64,000 nucleotides of DNA. Origin: Alphaproteobacteria bacterium. GTDB lineage: Bacteria > Pseudomonadota > Alphaproteobacteria > Caulobacterales > Maricaulaceae. This document shows, one piece after another, positions 36,405 through 46,031 of the stretch. The stretch spans positions 170,458-234,457 of the forward strand of contig JAAEZM010000003.1 of NCBI GenBank assembly GCA_018222865.1, in the 5' to 3' direction. How positions within the stretch are numbered: the stretch's first letter is position 1; every line of letters starts with the position of its first letter. Position numbers and translations under genes: made by a program. The notes beneath the pieces are model-generated. The model searched no databases. It was not told the origin of the DNA and was given only the letters and a program-made list of their open reading frames with translations.

Positions 36405-37943
36405 ATGATGGGTTTGCCGAACTGGGCGGTCGAAGTGATGAACATTTTGACCCAGCTGTTTATTCTGACCATTGGTGTCGCCGCTCTTTTCGCACTGTTT
36501 CTTTATGTGCGTGACACCGCGCAGACCGCAGATGCGATCCGCCGCAACTACCCGCTTGTGGGCCGGTTTCGCGGGCTTTTCACGACATTGGGCGAGTTTT
36601 TTCGGCAGTATTTCTTCGCGATGGATCGTGAAGAATTACCCTTTAACCGGGCCGAACGTGATTGGGTCTATCGCTCTGCCGAGGGAAAGGGTGGAACCAT
36701 CCCGTTCGGCTCCACCAAGCCGCTCACCCCGGTGGGCACACCAATTTTCGTCAATTGCCCCTTCCCGCTACTGAGCGACGATGCTTCAAAGACCCAGCCG
36801 CTGCGTATCGGTCCGCACGCTCGCCAACCTTATGACGCGCCGTCCTTTTTCAATATCTCCGGCATGAGCTATGGCGCCTTGTCGAAACCGGCCGTGCGGG
36901 CTCTGTCGCGCGGCGCGGCAAAGGCGGGTGTCTGGTACAATACCGGTGAGGGCGGCATGTCCCCCATGCATCTGGAGGGCGGGTGCGACATCGTCTTTCA
37001 GATCGGCACTGCGAAATACGGTGTCCGCGACCAGGCTGGCAATCTCTCTGATGAGAAGCTTCGTGAGGTTGCGGCGGTTCCACAGGTCAAGATGTTCGAG
37101 CTGAAGCTCTCGCAAGGGGCAAAGCCGGGTAAGGGCGGAATCCTGCCGGCTGAGAAGGTGAATAAGGAAGTCGCCAAGATCCGTGGCATCCCCGTCGGAG
37201 AAGCCTCCATTTCACCCAATCGCCATCCAGAGATTGATAGCGTTGATGACCTGCTCGACATGGTCGCCCATATCCGAGAGGTCTCGGGTCTCCCGGTCGG
37301 CATCAAATTCGTCGTAGGCGCCTATGGTTGGCTCTATGAGCTTGCCGACGCAATCCACGCCCGGGGTGTGGAGAGCGCACCGGATTTTATCACGGTAGAC
37401 AGTGGTGACGGCGGAACCGGTGCGGCGCCGATGGCATTGATGGACAATGTCGGGCTCACCGTGCGTGAAAGCCTGCCCATGGTGGCGGAAATCCTGCGCC
37501 GCAAAGGCCTTCGCGACCGAATCCGTATCATTGCGTCGGGTAAGTTGATCATCCCCGGCGCTGTGGCATGGGCGCTGGCTTCAGGAGCTGACTTTGTTCA
37601 GTGCGCGCGGGGTTTCATGTTTTCGCTGGGCTGCATCCAGGCGCTCAAATGCCATGAAAACACCTGCCCGACCGGCGTTACAACGCACAAGAAGAGCCTC
37701 CAGCGTGGGTTGGTGGTGAAGGAAAAATCCGACAAGGTTGCCGAATATGCGCGCACGGTCATCGAGCATGTTGAAATGATCGCCCATTCCTGCGGTGTCG
37801 CTGATCCGCGCGGTTTGAAGCGCAAGCATGTCCGTATCGTTCAGGAGCATGGCCGCTCTGTCCCGATGACCGATATGCGCTTCATGCCGCATATGGACGA
37901 AGAGGTGGAAAAAGAGAATCCGGATCTGCCCGAACAGGGCTAA
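36405..37943 (+). CDS. FMN-binding glutamate-synthase-like protein with N-terminal membrane helix
   Basis: A 512-residue protein with a hydrophobic helix (about 12-36) ahead of a GltB-type FMN/[3Fe-4S] domain. Visible motifs are DSGDGGTGAAP for FMN/phosphate binding and CIQALKCHENTC, a Cys-x5-Cys-x4-Cys pattern matching the 3Fe-4S ligands of glutamate synthase. It lacks the amidotransferase domain and has no GltD partner nearby, so the ammonia source and electron donor are unknown. GAGGGG stands nine bases before the ATG. A small membrane protein follows after nine bases. Confidence 0.85.
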   Translation: MMGLPNWAVEVMNILTQLFILTIGVAALFALFLYVRDTAQTADAIRRNYPLVGRFRGLFTTLGEFFRQYFFAMDREELPFNRAERDWVYRSAEGKGGTIPFGSTKPLTPVGTPIFVNCPFPLLSDDASKTQPLRIGPHARQPYDAPSFFNISGMSYGALSKPAVRALSRGAAKAGVWYNTGEGGMSPMHLEGGCDIVFQIGTAKYGVRDQAGNLSDEKLREVAAVPQVKMFELKLSQGAKPGKGGILPAEKVNKEVAKIRGIPVGEASISPNRHPEIDSVDDLLDMVAHIREVSGLPVGIKFVVGAYGWLYELADAIHARGVESAPDFITVDSGDGGTGAAPMALMDNVGLTVRESLPMVAEILRRKGLRDRIRIIASGKLIIPGAVAWALASGADFVQCARGFMFSLGCIQALKCHENTCPTGVTTHKKSLQRGLVVKEKSDKVAEYARTVIEHVEMIAHSCGVADPRGLKRKHVRIVQEHGRSVPMTDMRFMPHMDEEVEKENPDLPEQG

Positions 37944-37952
37944 AGGCGGGGA

Positions 37953-38300
37953 ATGGACCGAAATAGAATACTTTTCCTGCTTCAACTTGTGCACACGCTG
38001 ATCTTCATCGCTGCGCTGTCGACCCTCCTGCCGCTCGGTTGGTATGCGCTGACGGGACAGGGCGAAAGGGTCGCGATTTATGTGCTGCTTGTGCCCGTCG
38101 CGATCTTTATCGGCCTCATGCTCAATCAGGGCACATGCATCTTGCAGAGCTGGGCCAAACGCCTGACCGGAACACAGACGGGCTGGGCGCGCGATATCCT
38201 CTTCCTGCCAGAAAGCTGGGCGCTGCGCGTCGTTCCGGTCATGTTGCCGGTATTCGTCGTGGTCATCGCCGCAGCAGGGGTGCGGTGGGCGCTCGCCTAG
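37953..38300 (+). CDS. Small membrane protein of unknown function
   Basis: A 115-residue protein with about three hydrophobic segments (7-30, 40-58 and 90-113) and a central polar loop containing CILQSWAKRLTGTQ. It starts nine bases after the glutamate-synthase-like gene, which strongly suggests coexpression and possibly a membrane partner for it. I do not recognise a family. Confidence 0.7.
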   Translation: MDRNRILFLLQLVHTLIFIAALSTLLPLGWYALTGQGERVAIYVLLVPVAIFIGLMLNQGTCILQSWAKRLTGTQTGWARDILFLPESWALRVVPVMLPVFVVVIAAAGVRWALA

Positions 38301-38376
38301 CGGCCCGTTTCGCCAGAGTTTGACGAAGCTCGGCCAAGCGAGTAAGGATTTTCCCGGTGACGCTTGGGGGGATTTC

Positions 38377-39048
38377 GTGCGTTTTCTTGTTGTTTTTATA
38401 ATGTTTTTTCTGGCGGCCTGCGCCACTAGCATCCCGGCGGGGACGACCTTCGATCCGACGTCCGGCGACGCGCTCGTCATCGTGGATGAAACCCTGGCCG
38501 GGCGCGGCAATTCACTGATCCTGGAAGGTGTCGACCTGGAGGGCCGGACCTTTAACGGGCCGCGACGTCTTATCTCGATGGCAAACCGTAATCGCATAGA
38601 GGGCGGCGCCGCCGGGATGGACCTTTACCTCGGCACTGTGCCTCCCGGTGTTTATGCTGTAGCGGGGCATGAAACGGTCAGCCTGGCTGGCCGCGCCACG
38701 CGGTGTTACCGCTTGGGGGCGATCGTTGTCGATATGCGGGCCGGTCAGGGCAATCTGATATCGCGTAACCGACTCCGTTTCCGCGATGATGACGTGCCTG
38801 CGTCGGGTGCAGACGACGCGGCTGTCTTCGATATCGCACTGCAAAGTGCTCGCCAGGTACTGGCTGGCGTTCCTGCAATTGCCTCTGAGGTTCCCGTCGA
38901 GCGAGCAGAAATTGCGGCACAAATCCGCTGGTCGCAAGAAACGACGATGGAAGGGGTATTGGTTGGTGAGACCTGCCCGGAGGCGCGCAATTTCGAGATT
39001 ATGCCCGATCCTGCAGCCAGCCCTGGTGCGGTCAGCAAGCCGGAATAG
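38377..39048 (+). CDS. Uncharacterised lipoprotein
   Basis: A 223-residue product with a short lipoprotein signal MRFLVVFIMFFLAAC, lipobox LAAC. The GTG start is preceded by GGGGGGA at good spacing; an in-frame TTG further upstream (38320) is less likely. The mature part is predicted to be mainly beta (repeated short hydrophobic/polar alternation) with two further cysteines (CYRLG and GETCPEA) that could form a disulfide in the periplasm. No family recognised. Its 3' end overlaps the convergent alkB by 17 bases. Confidence 0.7.
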   Translation: MRFLVVFIMFFLAACATSIPAGTTFDPTSGDALVIVDETLAGRGNSLILEGVDLEGRTFNGPRRLISMANRNRIEGGAAGMDLYLGTVPPGVYAVAGHETVSLAGRATRCYRLGAIVVDMRAGQGNLISRNRLRFRDDDVPASGADDAAVFDIALQSARQVLAGVPAIASEVPVERAEIAAQIRWSQETTMEGVLVGETCPEARNFEIMPDPAASPGAVSKPE

Positions 39049-39676
39049 TCACCCGGCGCATTGTCAGATTGATGCGCCCGCCGCCCGGGAAGTGTTCGTC
39101 AGGCAATAAGGTTGATGTGCCTGGATAGATCCGGTCGACGCCGTGATAGCAACGCCGGGACTGTCCGCCCAGCACCACAACATCCCCAGAGCTCAGCACC
39201 AGCGAATGCGTCTTGCCGCCGCGTTTTGGTCCGCCCAAGCGGAAACGCGCCTTGTCGCCGAGTGAAATCGAGACAACGGCGGCGTCGGTCGCTTCTTCGT
39301 CCCAGTCGATATGCATGCCCATTTTCGATGTCTCGGCATACCAATTGACCAGACAGGCCTCCGGCGCTGCCGGATAGTCGGCGACGTCTGACCAAAGATC
39401 GCTGAGCCGCTGGGGCATCGAAGGCCAGGGAGATCCGGTTTCCGGATGCGCGGGTTCGTAGCGATAGCCTTTTTCCTTGTCCGTCACCCAGCCAAGCGGG
39501 CCGAAATTCGTCATCTGAACCGAAAGCGGCTGGCCAGTCCGCGGCATGCTGGGGCGCCAGAACGGGGCGGAGTGCGCCGCAGTGATGACGCTCTCGATCA
39601 GCGCCTCCTGGGCGCTGAGATCGAAATATCCAGGCAGAAAGCGAAAGCCAGAAGGCATGGCAGGTGCAGACGTCAT
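39032..39676 (-). CDS. alkB: AlkB-type 2-oxoglutarate/Fe(II) dioxygenase
   Basis: A protein of about 214 residues with the double-stranded beta-helix dioxygenase motifs: HIDWD (iron ligands His and Asp), CYHGVDRI (third iron ligand His) and RINLTMRR (2-oxoglutarate-binding Arg and the AlkB-type second Arg). It repairs N1-methyladenine and N3-methylcytosine by oxidative demethylation. The start MTSAPAMPSGFRFLPGYF fits homologues; the frame is open upstream to 39781. The AraC-Ogt gene elsewhere in the window is another alkylation-repair factor, but they are not linked in an operon. Confidence 0.88.
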   Translation of the reverse strand: MTSAPAMPSGFRFLPGYFDLSAQEALIESVITAAHSAPFWRPSMPRTGQPLSVQMTNFGPLGWVTDKEKGYRYEPAHPETGSPWPSMPQRLSDLWSDVADYPAAPEACLVNWYAETSKMGMHIDWDEEATDAAVVSISLGDKARFRLGGPKRGGKTHSLVLSSGDVVVLGGQSRRCYHGVDRIYPGTSTLLPDEHFPGGGRINLTMRRVTIPAC

Positions 39677-39974
39677 CCAGGCGATATAGCGGCCCCCGGC
39701 GCTCCGGAACAGGTCCGGTCGCCCTGAATGCATGCAAGATGACTGAATTGATTCAGGTCTTGCCGATATCTGCCCTTGCACTCCTCTTCCTCCCTACCTA
39801 AATCGCCTACCAAGCGCAGGGACATTCCCTGCACATGAACCACATCCGGTGTCGGCATCACCGGTTCAACAATTGAAGACGATCCCGAAGGGGGCTGTCG
39901 CAAAGGCGTACGGGCGCTTCGCTCGGAGGCTTGTGCGTACGGGACAGTTCCGCTGAACAAACGGAGAGAGATGA
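39677..39974. other. dnaK upstream region
   Basis: About 300 bases between alkB and dnaK, divergent. It holds the candidate heat-shock promoter listed separately and a long presumed 5' leader. In the leader CGTACG recurs 29 bases apart (39908 and 39937 area), which could close a hairpin. A full CIRCE element is not present. The first 105 bases are an open extension of alkB but have no similarity to it. Confidence 0.5.
39776..39803 (+). promoter_or_regulatory. Candidate RpoH (sigma-32) promoter of dnaK
   Basis: CTTGCAC followed after about 12 bases by CTACCTA resembles the alphaproteobacterial heat-shock pattern CTTG...CCTAT-type -10. It is about 170 bases before the dnaK ATG. The -10 match is imperfect, so this is a tentative call based on position and gene identity. 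Confidence 0.4.
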
Positions 39975-41879
39975 ATGAGCAAGGTCATTGGTATCGACCT
40001 GGGTACGACCAATTCCTGTATCGCTGTGATGGAAGGCGGTCAGCCCAAAGTTATCGAAAATTCTGAAGGTGCGCGCACCACGCCATCTGTCGTCGCTTTT
40101 TCTGACGATAATGAGCGTCTGATCGGTCAGCCGGCCAAGCGCCAGGCTGTGACCAATCCGGACCACACCTTCTTCGCGATCAAGCGCCTGATCGGCCGCA
40201 ATATGGACGACCCGACGGTCAAGAAGGACATCAATATGGTGCCCTACAAGATCGTTCCGTCGGAGAATAATGCCGCTTGGGTTCAGGGCCGCGACAAGAA
40301 ATACGCCCCGTCCGAGATTTCCGCTTTCATCCTGCAGAAGATGAAAGAAACCGCAGAAAGCTATCTCGGTTCTGAAGTGTCCCAGGCTGTTATCACGGTT
40401 CCGGCCTATTTCGATGACGCACAGCGTCAGGCTACGAAAGATGCCGGCAAGATCGCCGGTCTCGACGTGCTCCGCATCATCAACGAGCCGACCGCAGCGG
40501 CTCTGGCTTACGGCCTCGACAAGAATGATGGCAAGACGATTGCCGTTTTCGACCTTGGCGGTGGTACGTTCGACGTCTCCGTTCTGGAGATCGGTGATGG
40601 CGTTTTCGAAGTGAAGGCCACGAATGGTGACACCTTCCTCGGTGGTGAAGATTTTGACCTGCGTATCGTGGATTACCTCGCGGACGAGTTCAAAAAAGAG
40701 AATGCGATCGATCTGCGTCAGGACAAGCTGGCTCTCCAGCGCCTGAAGGAAGAAGCGGAAAAGGCCAAGAAAGAGCTGTCCTCTGCCTCTTCATACGAGG
40801 TCAATCTGCCGTTTATCACCGCTGATGCGTCCGGTCCGAAACACCTCAATATCAAGCTCTCTCGCGCCAAGCTGGAAGCGCTGGTCGATGATCTGATCAA
40901 GCGTACGCTGGAGCCGTGCAAGAAAGCGCTTCAGGATGCGGGTCTGTCCGCAGCGGATATTGATGATGTCGTCCTCGTCGGCGGTATGACGCGCATGCCC
41001 AAGGTCCAGGAAGCTGTGAAAGGCTTCTTCGGCAAGGAGCCGCACAAGGGTGTGAACCCGGATGAGGTTGTTGCCATGGGTGCCGCCATTCAGGCCGGTG
41101 TTCTGCAGGGCGATGTCAAAGACGTGCTTCTGCTCGACGTGACCCCGCTTTCCCTGGGTATCGAGACCCTTGGCGGTGTCTTCACTCGCCTGATCGAGCG
41201 CAATACGACCATCCCGACCAAGAAGTCCCAGGTCTTCTCCACCGCGGATGATAATCAGACGGCTGTGACCATTCGTGTCTCCCAGGGTGAACGCGAGATG
41301 GCGGCGGACAATAAGCTGCTTGGCCAGTTCGATCTGGTTGGCATCCCGCCGGCGCCACGTGGCTTGCCGCAGATCGAAGTGACCTTCGATATTGACGCCA
41401 ACGGTATCGTCAATGTGTCTGCGAAGGATACGGCGACCGGCAAGGAGCAGGCGATCCGCATTCAGGCCTCTGGCGGTCTGTCCGATGAGGACATCGACAA
41501 TATGGTCAAGGATGCCGAAGCGCATGCTGAGGACGATAAGAAGGCTCGTGAGCTGGCCGAAGCGCGCAATGGCGCTGAAGCCCTTGTCCACCAGACGGAC
41601 AAGCAGCTCGAAGAGTTTGGCGATAAAGTCCCGGCGGCTGACAAGGAAGCCATCGAGACGGCACTGGCCGAACTCAAGGAGGTCAAGGATGGCGAAGATC
41701 TCGAAGCCATCCAGCAAAAGACCCAGGCTCTTGTTCAGGCCACGATGAAGCTCGGTGAAGCCATGTATGCGGCCCAGCAGGCTGAAGCGGGCGAAGCCGG
41801 CTCCGAGAATGCGGCGGACGATGATGTCGTTGACGCTGAATTCTCCGAGGTCGACGACGAGAAGAAAAAAGACTCTTAA
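39975..41879 (+). CDS. dnaK: Molecular chaperone DnaK (Hsp70)
   Basis: A 634-residue Hsp70 starting [19 protein letters not shown]. The nucleotide-binding domain has [18 protein letters not shown], followed by the hydrophobic linker before [15 protein letters not shown], the substrate-binding domain and a lid; the C-terminus ends in acidic [14 protein letters not shown]. Full length. GGAGAGAG precedes the ATG. Its partners grpE and dnaJ are also in the window. It is followed by a stable hairpin and then an FkbM methyltransferase gene rather than directly by dnaJ. Confidence 0.98.
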   Translation: MSKVIGIDLGTTNSCIAVMEGGQPKVIENSEGARTTPSVVAFSDDNERLIGQPAKRQAVTNPDHTFFAIKRLIGRNMDDPTVKKDINMVPYKIVPSENNAAWVQGRDKKYAPSEISAFILQKMKETAESYLGSEVSQAVITVPAYFDDAQRQATKDAGKIAGLDVLRIINEPTAAALAYGLDKNDGKTIAVFDLGGGTFDVSVLEIGDGVFEVKATNGDTFLGGEDFDLRIVDYLADEFKKENAIDLRQDKLALQRLKEEAEKAKKELSSASSYEVNLPFITADASGPKHLNIKLSRAKLEALVDDLIKRTLEPCKKALQDAGLSAADIDDVVLVGGMTRMPKVQEAVKGFFGKEPHKGVNPDEVVAMGAAIQAGVLQGDVKDVLLLDVTPLSLGIETLGGVFTRLIERNTTIPTKKSQVFSTADDNQTAVTIRVSQGEREMAADNKLLGQFDLVGIPPAPRGLPQIEVTFDIDANGIVNVSAKDTATGKEQAIRIQASGGLSDEDIDNMVKDAEAHAEDDKKARELAEARNGAEALVHQTDKQLEEFGDKVPAADKEAIETALAELKEVKDGEDLEAIQQKTQALVQATMKLGEAMYAAQQAEAGEAGSENAADDDVVDAEFSEVDDEKKKDS

Positions 41880-41891
41880 AGTCTGAGCAAG

Positions 41892-41915
41892 CCGGCCGGG
41901 GGTAACCTCGGCCGG
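41892..41915 (+). terminator. Hairpin between dnaK and the FkbM gene
   Basis: CCGGCCGGGG, loop GTAA, CCTCGGCCGG: a 10-bp stem with one G-U pair and a GNRA-type loop, 13 bases after the dnaK stop. The bases after it (TCTGCCTTTGAG) are not a convincing U-run. It more likely attenuates or protects the dnaK message, lowering expression of the downstream genes, than ends transcription fully. Confidence 0.5.
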
Positions 41916-41935
41916 TCTGCCTTTGAGAGGACGAA

Positions 41936-42805
41936 ATGAGCGATCTCGATCCGGTAAAGGCGCCTTATGGCGCGTTTGCGCTTTCCCCCTTCCAGGAATG
42001 GCTGCGCCGTTCAGCCATGCAATTGCCGTCAGACCGTTTGCGGCGAGCGGCGGAGAGCGTGGTCCGCCGGGTTCTCATGTCTGATGGGCGTGAGATCGCG
42101 GATGTCGAGGTTTTTCCAGGTCAGCATGCCCGTGTGCATATGCGGGATAATCGCTGTGAAAAGCGGGCCTTTGTCGGTTCAAGGACCTGGGATAGCGGTG
42201 AGCGCGAAGCGATCCGCGATGTGATCCGCAAAGCGCCGGCGGACCGGGAGATCGTCTTTGTCGATGCCGGCGCCAATGCTGGTCTTTACACCCTGTCGGT
42301 GCTCGCCGATGCGGAGCGTTTCGGCAAGCGCGTGCGCGTTGTGGCGGTGGAACCCGATGTAGAGAACCGCAGACGCCTTGAGTTCAATCTTGAAGCGTCC
42401 GGCGCTGATCAGGTCCATATCGCGCCGGTGGCGCTCGGGGCAGAAGAGAAATTCGTCAATCTCGTCCAGGACGACCGCAATCGCGGTGAGGTCCGGATTG
42501 GCGAGAATGATGCGGGCGGCGCCATTCCGATGAAGCCGCTTTCGCAAGTGCTCGACGAGGCTGGGATCCAGTCGGTCGATGTCATGAAGATGGATATTGA
42601 AGGTTTCGAAGAGCCCGTGCTTTCAGCCTTCTTCAAAATGTGGCCGCGATCACGGTGGCCCCGCACGGTTTTGCTTGAAACCCTGCATGCGGGTGCCCAG
42701 ATCACGGACGGCGCGCCAGGCATTTGCCTGGAGCATGGATATCAGGTTGCTCAGCTCATGCGTCAGAACGCTGTGCTGGTGCTTCCGGAAGGTGAAGTTG
42801 GATGA
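41936..42805 (+). CDS. FkbM-family SAM-dependent methyltransferase
   Basis: A 289-residue protein with a Rossmann methyltransferase domain: motif [14 protein letters not shown], motif II VAVEPD and the FkbM hallmark [14 protein letters not shown]. Family members O-methylate sugars, polyketides and other small molecules; the target here is unknown. The N-terminal 90 residues are not clearly conserved. GAGAGGACGAA precedes the ATG. Its stop overlaps the dnaJ start by four bases (ATGA), so dnaJ translation is coupled to it. Its position inside the dnaK-dnaJ unit is unusual. Confidence 0.88.
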   Translation: MSDLDPVKAPYGAFALSPFQEWLRRSAMQLPSDRLRRAAESVVRRVLMSDGREIADVEVFPGQHARVHMRDNRCEKRAFVGSRTWDSGEREAIRDVIRKAPADREIVFVDAGANAGLYTLSVLADAERFGKRVRVVAVEPDVENRRRLEFNLEASGADQVHIAPVALGAEEKFVNLVQDDRNRGEVRIGENDAGGAIPMKPLSQVLDEAGIQSVDVMKMDIEGFEEPVLSAFFKMWPRSRWPRTVLLETLHAGAQITDGAPGICLEHGYQVAQLMRQNAVLVLPEGEVG

Positions 42806-43986
42806 GCAAGCGCGATTTCTACGAAGTATTGGGTGTTGAGAAATCAGCTGATGAGAAACAGCTGAAGAGCGCCTATCGCAAGCTCGCTATGAAATATCAC
42901 CCCGATCAAAATCCGGACAATCCGGAAGCCGAGGCCAAGTTCAAGGAGGTCGGAGAGGCCTATTCTGTCCTGTCTGACCCGGACAAGCGTGCAGCCTATG
43001 ACCGTATGGGCCATGCCGCGTTTGAAAATGGCGGTATGGGAGGTGGCCAGGGTCCCTTCGGTGCCGGTGCCGGAGCGGCCGATTTCGCCGATATTTTCGA
43101 ACAGGTCTTCGGCATGGGCGGAATGGGCGGTGGTATGGGCGGTGGCCGCCGCGGTGGCCGTTCCAATGGCCCAGCCCGCGGTGCTGATCTGCGCTTTGAT
43201 CTGGAAATCAACCTTGAAGACGCCTTCCACGGCAAGGATACCACCATCACCGTTCCCACCGCGATGGAGTGTGAGCGTTGCGATGGCCAGGGGAATGAAC
43301 CGGGCACGCCGATCGAGACCTGCCCGACATGTAGCGGGACGGGGCGGATCCGCCGTTCGCAGGGTTTCTTCACCATGGAGCAGACCTGTCCGACCTGTGG
43401 TGGCGGCGGACGGTATGTAGAAACGCCCTGCCAGGCCTGTGATGGTGTCGGCCGTGTGCGCAAGAACCGTACGCTGAATGTGACGGTTCCCGCGGGTGTT
43501 GAGGATGGCACGCGCATTCGTCTTGCCGGTGAGGGCGAGGCCGGTGGCCGCGGCGGTCCGCGTGGCGATCTTTATATTTTCATCTCTGTGCGTCCCCATG
43601 AACTCTTCGAGCGGGACGGACCGAACCTGTATTGTCGGGCGCCATCATCCATGGTGAAGGCGGCCCTGGGCTGTTCCATCGAAGTGCCGACGATTGAGGG
43701 CGGCAAGGCGGAAATGAAGATCCCGGAAGGGGCCCAGACCGGGCGTCGCATGCGTTTGCGGGGCAAGGGCATGCCACGTCTTCGAGGCGGTCCTCGCGGC
43801 GATATGATTGTCGAGCTCTTCGTGGAGACGCCGCGCAATCTGTCAGACCGCCAAAAGGAGCTCTTGCAGGAGTTCGGCGAGATCTCCGGTGAGAGCTGCA
43901 ATCCCGATAGCGAAGGCTTCTTCAATAAGGTGAAGCAGTTCTGGGATGACGTCACAACAGATGATGGCCGCCCAAGCGCGAATTAG
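42802..43986 (+). CDS. dnaJ: Chaperone DnaJ (Hsp40)
   Basis: A 394-residue class I J-protein: J domain with HPD in KYHPDQNPD, a Gly/Phe/Met-rich linker (about 75-125, with repeated GGMGGG) and four zinc-binding repeats ([32 protein letters not shown]). C-terminal substrate-binding domains complete it. It stimulates DnaK ATPase and delivers clients. Its ATG lies within the stop region of the FkbM gene, and a membrane protein gene follows after 64 bases. Confidence 0.97.
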   Translation: MSKRDFYEVLGVEKSADEKQLKSAYRKLAMKYHPDQNPDNPEAEAKFKEVGEAYSVLSDPDKRAAYDRMGHAAFENGGMGGGQGPFGAGAGAADFADIFEQVFGMGGMGGGMGGGRRGGRSNGPARGADLRFDLEINLEDAFHGKDTTITVPTAMECERCDGQGNEPGTPIETCPTCSGTGRIRRSQGFFTMEQTCPTCGGGGRYVETPCQACDGVGRVRKNRTLNVTVPAGVEDGTRIRLAGEGEAGGRGGPRGDLYIFISVRPHELFERDGPNLYCRAPSSMVKAALGCSIEVPTIEGGKAEMKIPEGAQTGRRMRLRGKGMPRLRGGPRGDMIVELFVETPRNLSDRQKELLQEFGEISGESCNPDSEGFFNKVKQFWDDVTTDDGRPSAN

Positions 43987-44050
43987 GCTCTGATCATGCC
44001 TTAAACAGGCGGGTGACAATCCAGCCCGGAGCGGAATAAGGTCGCGTCGC

Positions 44051-45124
44051 ATGAGGACGCTAGAGACTTCCAGTCCTATCGAGGACCGCTACGAGCCTTT
44101 GGAGCTGGCGATTTATAGCCGCTCTCCCCTTGGCTTTATCGGCACGACCTTATCGCTCTTCTTGCTGGCTGCGGGCAGTTTCGCCTTGATCGCGACGATT
44201 ACCCAGCGCCCGCCTTTGATTGAGCATGCAGCCGATGGAAGCTGGCAGGTCGATGGTCTTGTCTGGATCGCCTTTGTCCTGTCGATGATTTTCACAACGG
44301 CTCCGGCCTTGAACGAAAACGGCCGCCGTTACTGGCTGAAATACTCGCCGCGGATTGCAGAAAACGTCCCTGAGAGCGTCAAGCCATACGCCCTCGCCTT
44401 CGGCGATGGACGCTTGCCGATATCCAAACGCCATATCTATCGTATCCTCTTGCTCGTCGGCCTGATTGGCTCGATCGTCCAGAACTTCATCGTGATGATC
44501 ATGATGGAGGCGACGCCGCTCTTTTATCTCGGCACTGTGGGGCTGTGGTTCCTATTGATCTCGCCCTTGCTCTACGGGTTTGGTCTGCGCGCGGGCTATG
44601 ATGTTGCGCGCGAGAGCAAAGAGCTCAAAGCGCTTATCCGCGACCATGTCGAGGTGGATCTCTTTCATCTCGACCGGCTGGAAGTCTTCGGCACGATCGG
44701 GCTTCGCGCAGCCTTGTCCTGGATGGTGATGGCCGCCGTGCTACTGCTTTTTGTCGTCGACCCCGAGCAAATCTGGGCGGGGCTGGTCGGTATGCCCTTG
44801 GCCGGTGCGGGCGCCTTTACCATCTTCACCAGTGCGGTGCGGCCCATTCATGACAAGATCCGAGCGGCGAAGGCTCAGGAGTTAACGCGCATCCATGAGG
44901 AAATGGCGAAGCAACGCGAAAAGGCGCTGTCCGGCGACAGCGAGGCTGCCGGGGCGCTTGCTGGATTGACGGATTACGAGTTGTGGATCCAGCAGCGGCC
45001 GGAATGGCCGATTTCACCGGGTGTCACCTTGCGCTTTACCTTATACATCCTCATCCCGGTTGTTCCGATTGTGGGCTCTTACGTGTTTGAAATAGCCGCA
45101 GATATTTTGATCTTGGGAAGCTAG
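44051..45124 (+). CDS. Uncharacterised polytopic membrane protein
   Basis: A 357-residue protein with about seven hydrophobic segments (near 28-50, 70-88, 128-150, 155-180, 220-243, 247-268 and 327-352). A charged helical cytosolic-type loop lies at about 275-325 (RAAKAQELTRIHEEMAKQREKA; key part THEEMAKQREK-like). I recognise no family. It lies between dnaJ and dapB on the same strand, with dapB starting one base after its stop. That suggests coexpression with dapB, though not a functional link. Confidence 0.75.
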   Translation: MRTLETSSPIEDRYEPLELAIYSRSPLGFIGTTLSLFLLAAGSFALIATITQRPPLIEHAADGSWQVDGLVWIAFVLSMIFTTAPALNENGRRYWLKYSPRIAENVPESVKPYALAFGDGRLPISKRHIYRILLLVGLIGSIVQNFIVMIMMEATPLFYLGTVGLWFLLISPLLYGFGLRAGYDVARESKELKALIRDHVEVDLFHLDRLEVFGTIGLRAALSWMVMAAVLLLFVVDPEQIWAGLVGMPLAGAGAFTIFTSAVRPIHDKIRAAKAQELTRIHEEMAKQREKALSGDSEAAGALAGLTDYELWIQQRPEWPISPGVTLRFTLYILIPVVPIVGSYVFEIAADILILGS

Positions 45125-45125
45125 A

Positions 45126-45947
45126 ATGACGCAGATTTCCATCACAGTGCTTGGTCCGACAGGGCGGTTGGGCCGGGCGATATGTGAGGCTGTATTGGAG
45201 GCCCCGGATTGCCGCCTGGCAGGCGTTGTCGTCCGCGCAGAGTCGCGCTTTGCCGGTCATGATATCGGTGAAATCCTTGAGCGTGCTCCGCTCGACATGG
45301 CCGCCGAAACCAGTCTCGAACTGGCTGTTGAGGGGGCTGATGCGGTCATCGATGCCAGCCTTCCCGGAATGACGATCGCCTCGGCCCAGCGTCTGGCAGC
45401 CCAGGGCGGGCCCAGCCTGATCACTGGTGTAACCGGCCTGACCGAAAGCCAGGAGGAGATGCTCGGTGCCGCTGCCCTGCAGATCCCCGTGCTCAAAGCC
45501 TCCAACTTCTCCCTCGGTGTCGCCATTGCTGAAGCGCTTGTCGCTCAGGCAGCCGTGCTTCCGGCCCGCGATTGGGATATTGAGGTGGAAGAAACGCATC
45601 ATCGGCGCAAGGCCGATGCACCATCGGGTACCGCATTAATGCTCGCCCGTGCCGCCGCGAAGAAGCGTGGCGTCACCTTGCAGGAGGCGGGTGTCTGGTC
45701 CCGGGAAGGCACGACGGGGCCGCGCGAGACCGGAACTATCGGCTTTGCCGTCACCCGTGGCGGATCGATCATCGGCGAGCATGCGGTGCGTTTCCTGTCA
45801 GAAATGGAAGAGCTGACCATTTCCCACCGCGCTTTCGACCGCCGTGTCTTCGCGCGTGGGGCGATAGAAGCCGCGCGCTGGATGTATAATGGCGGCAGCG
45901 GACGCCGGCCGGCGCTTTATTCCATGCAGAATGTGGTCTCCGCCTGA
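45126..45947 (+). CDS. dapB: 4-hydroxy-tetrahydrodipicolinate reductase
   Basis: A 273-residue NAD(P)H enzyme of lysine/diaminopimelate synthesis. The nucleotide-binding start reads VLGPTGRLGRAICEAV, and the catalytic region is EVEETHHRRKADAPSGTAL (His-His and the PSGTA substrate loop), with SNFSLGV and GEHAVRF nearby. The usual Met in GRMG is Leu here (GRLG), a minor change. It supplies meso-DAP for peptidoglycan. Only one base separates it from the membrane protein gene before it. Confidence 0.95.
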   Translation: MTQISITVLGPTGRLGRAICEAVLEAPDCRLAGVVVRAESRFAGHDIGEILERAPLDMAAETSLELAVEGADAVIDASLPGMTIASAQRLAAQGGPSLITGVTGLTESQEEMLGAAALQIPVLKASNFSLGVAIAEALVAQAAVLPARDWDIEVEETHHRRKADAPSGTALMLARAAAKKRGVTLQEAGVWSREGTTGPRETGTIGFAVTRGGSIIGEHAVRFLSEMEELTISHRAFDRRVFARGAIEAARWMYNGGSGRRPALYSMQNVVSA

Positions 45948-46031
45948 CACACTGACAGGCTGCGACCATAGGCTGACTTGAGAAATTGAGCGAAGCCTGA
46001 CAGTTTGCTTGAAATCACGTCAGGAGGTGTC

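Noticed and set aside
39770-39800. CIRCE element before dnaK
   Set aside because: Only a partial left half (TGCACTC) is seen; no GAGTGCTAA right half, so HrcA control of dnaK is not supported.
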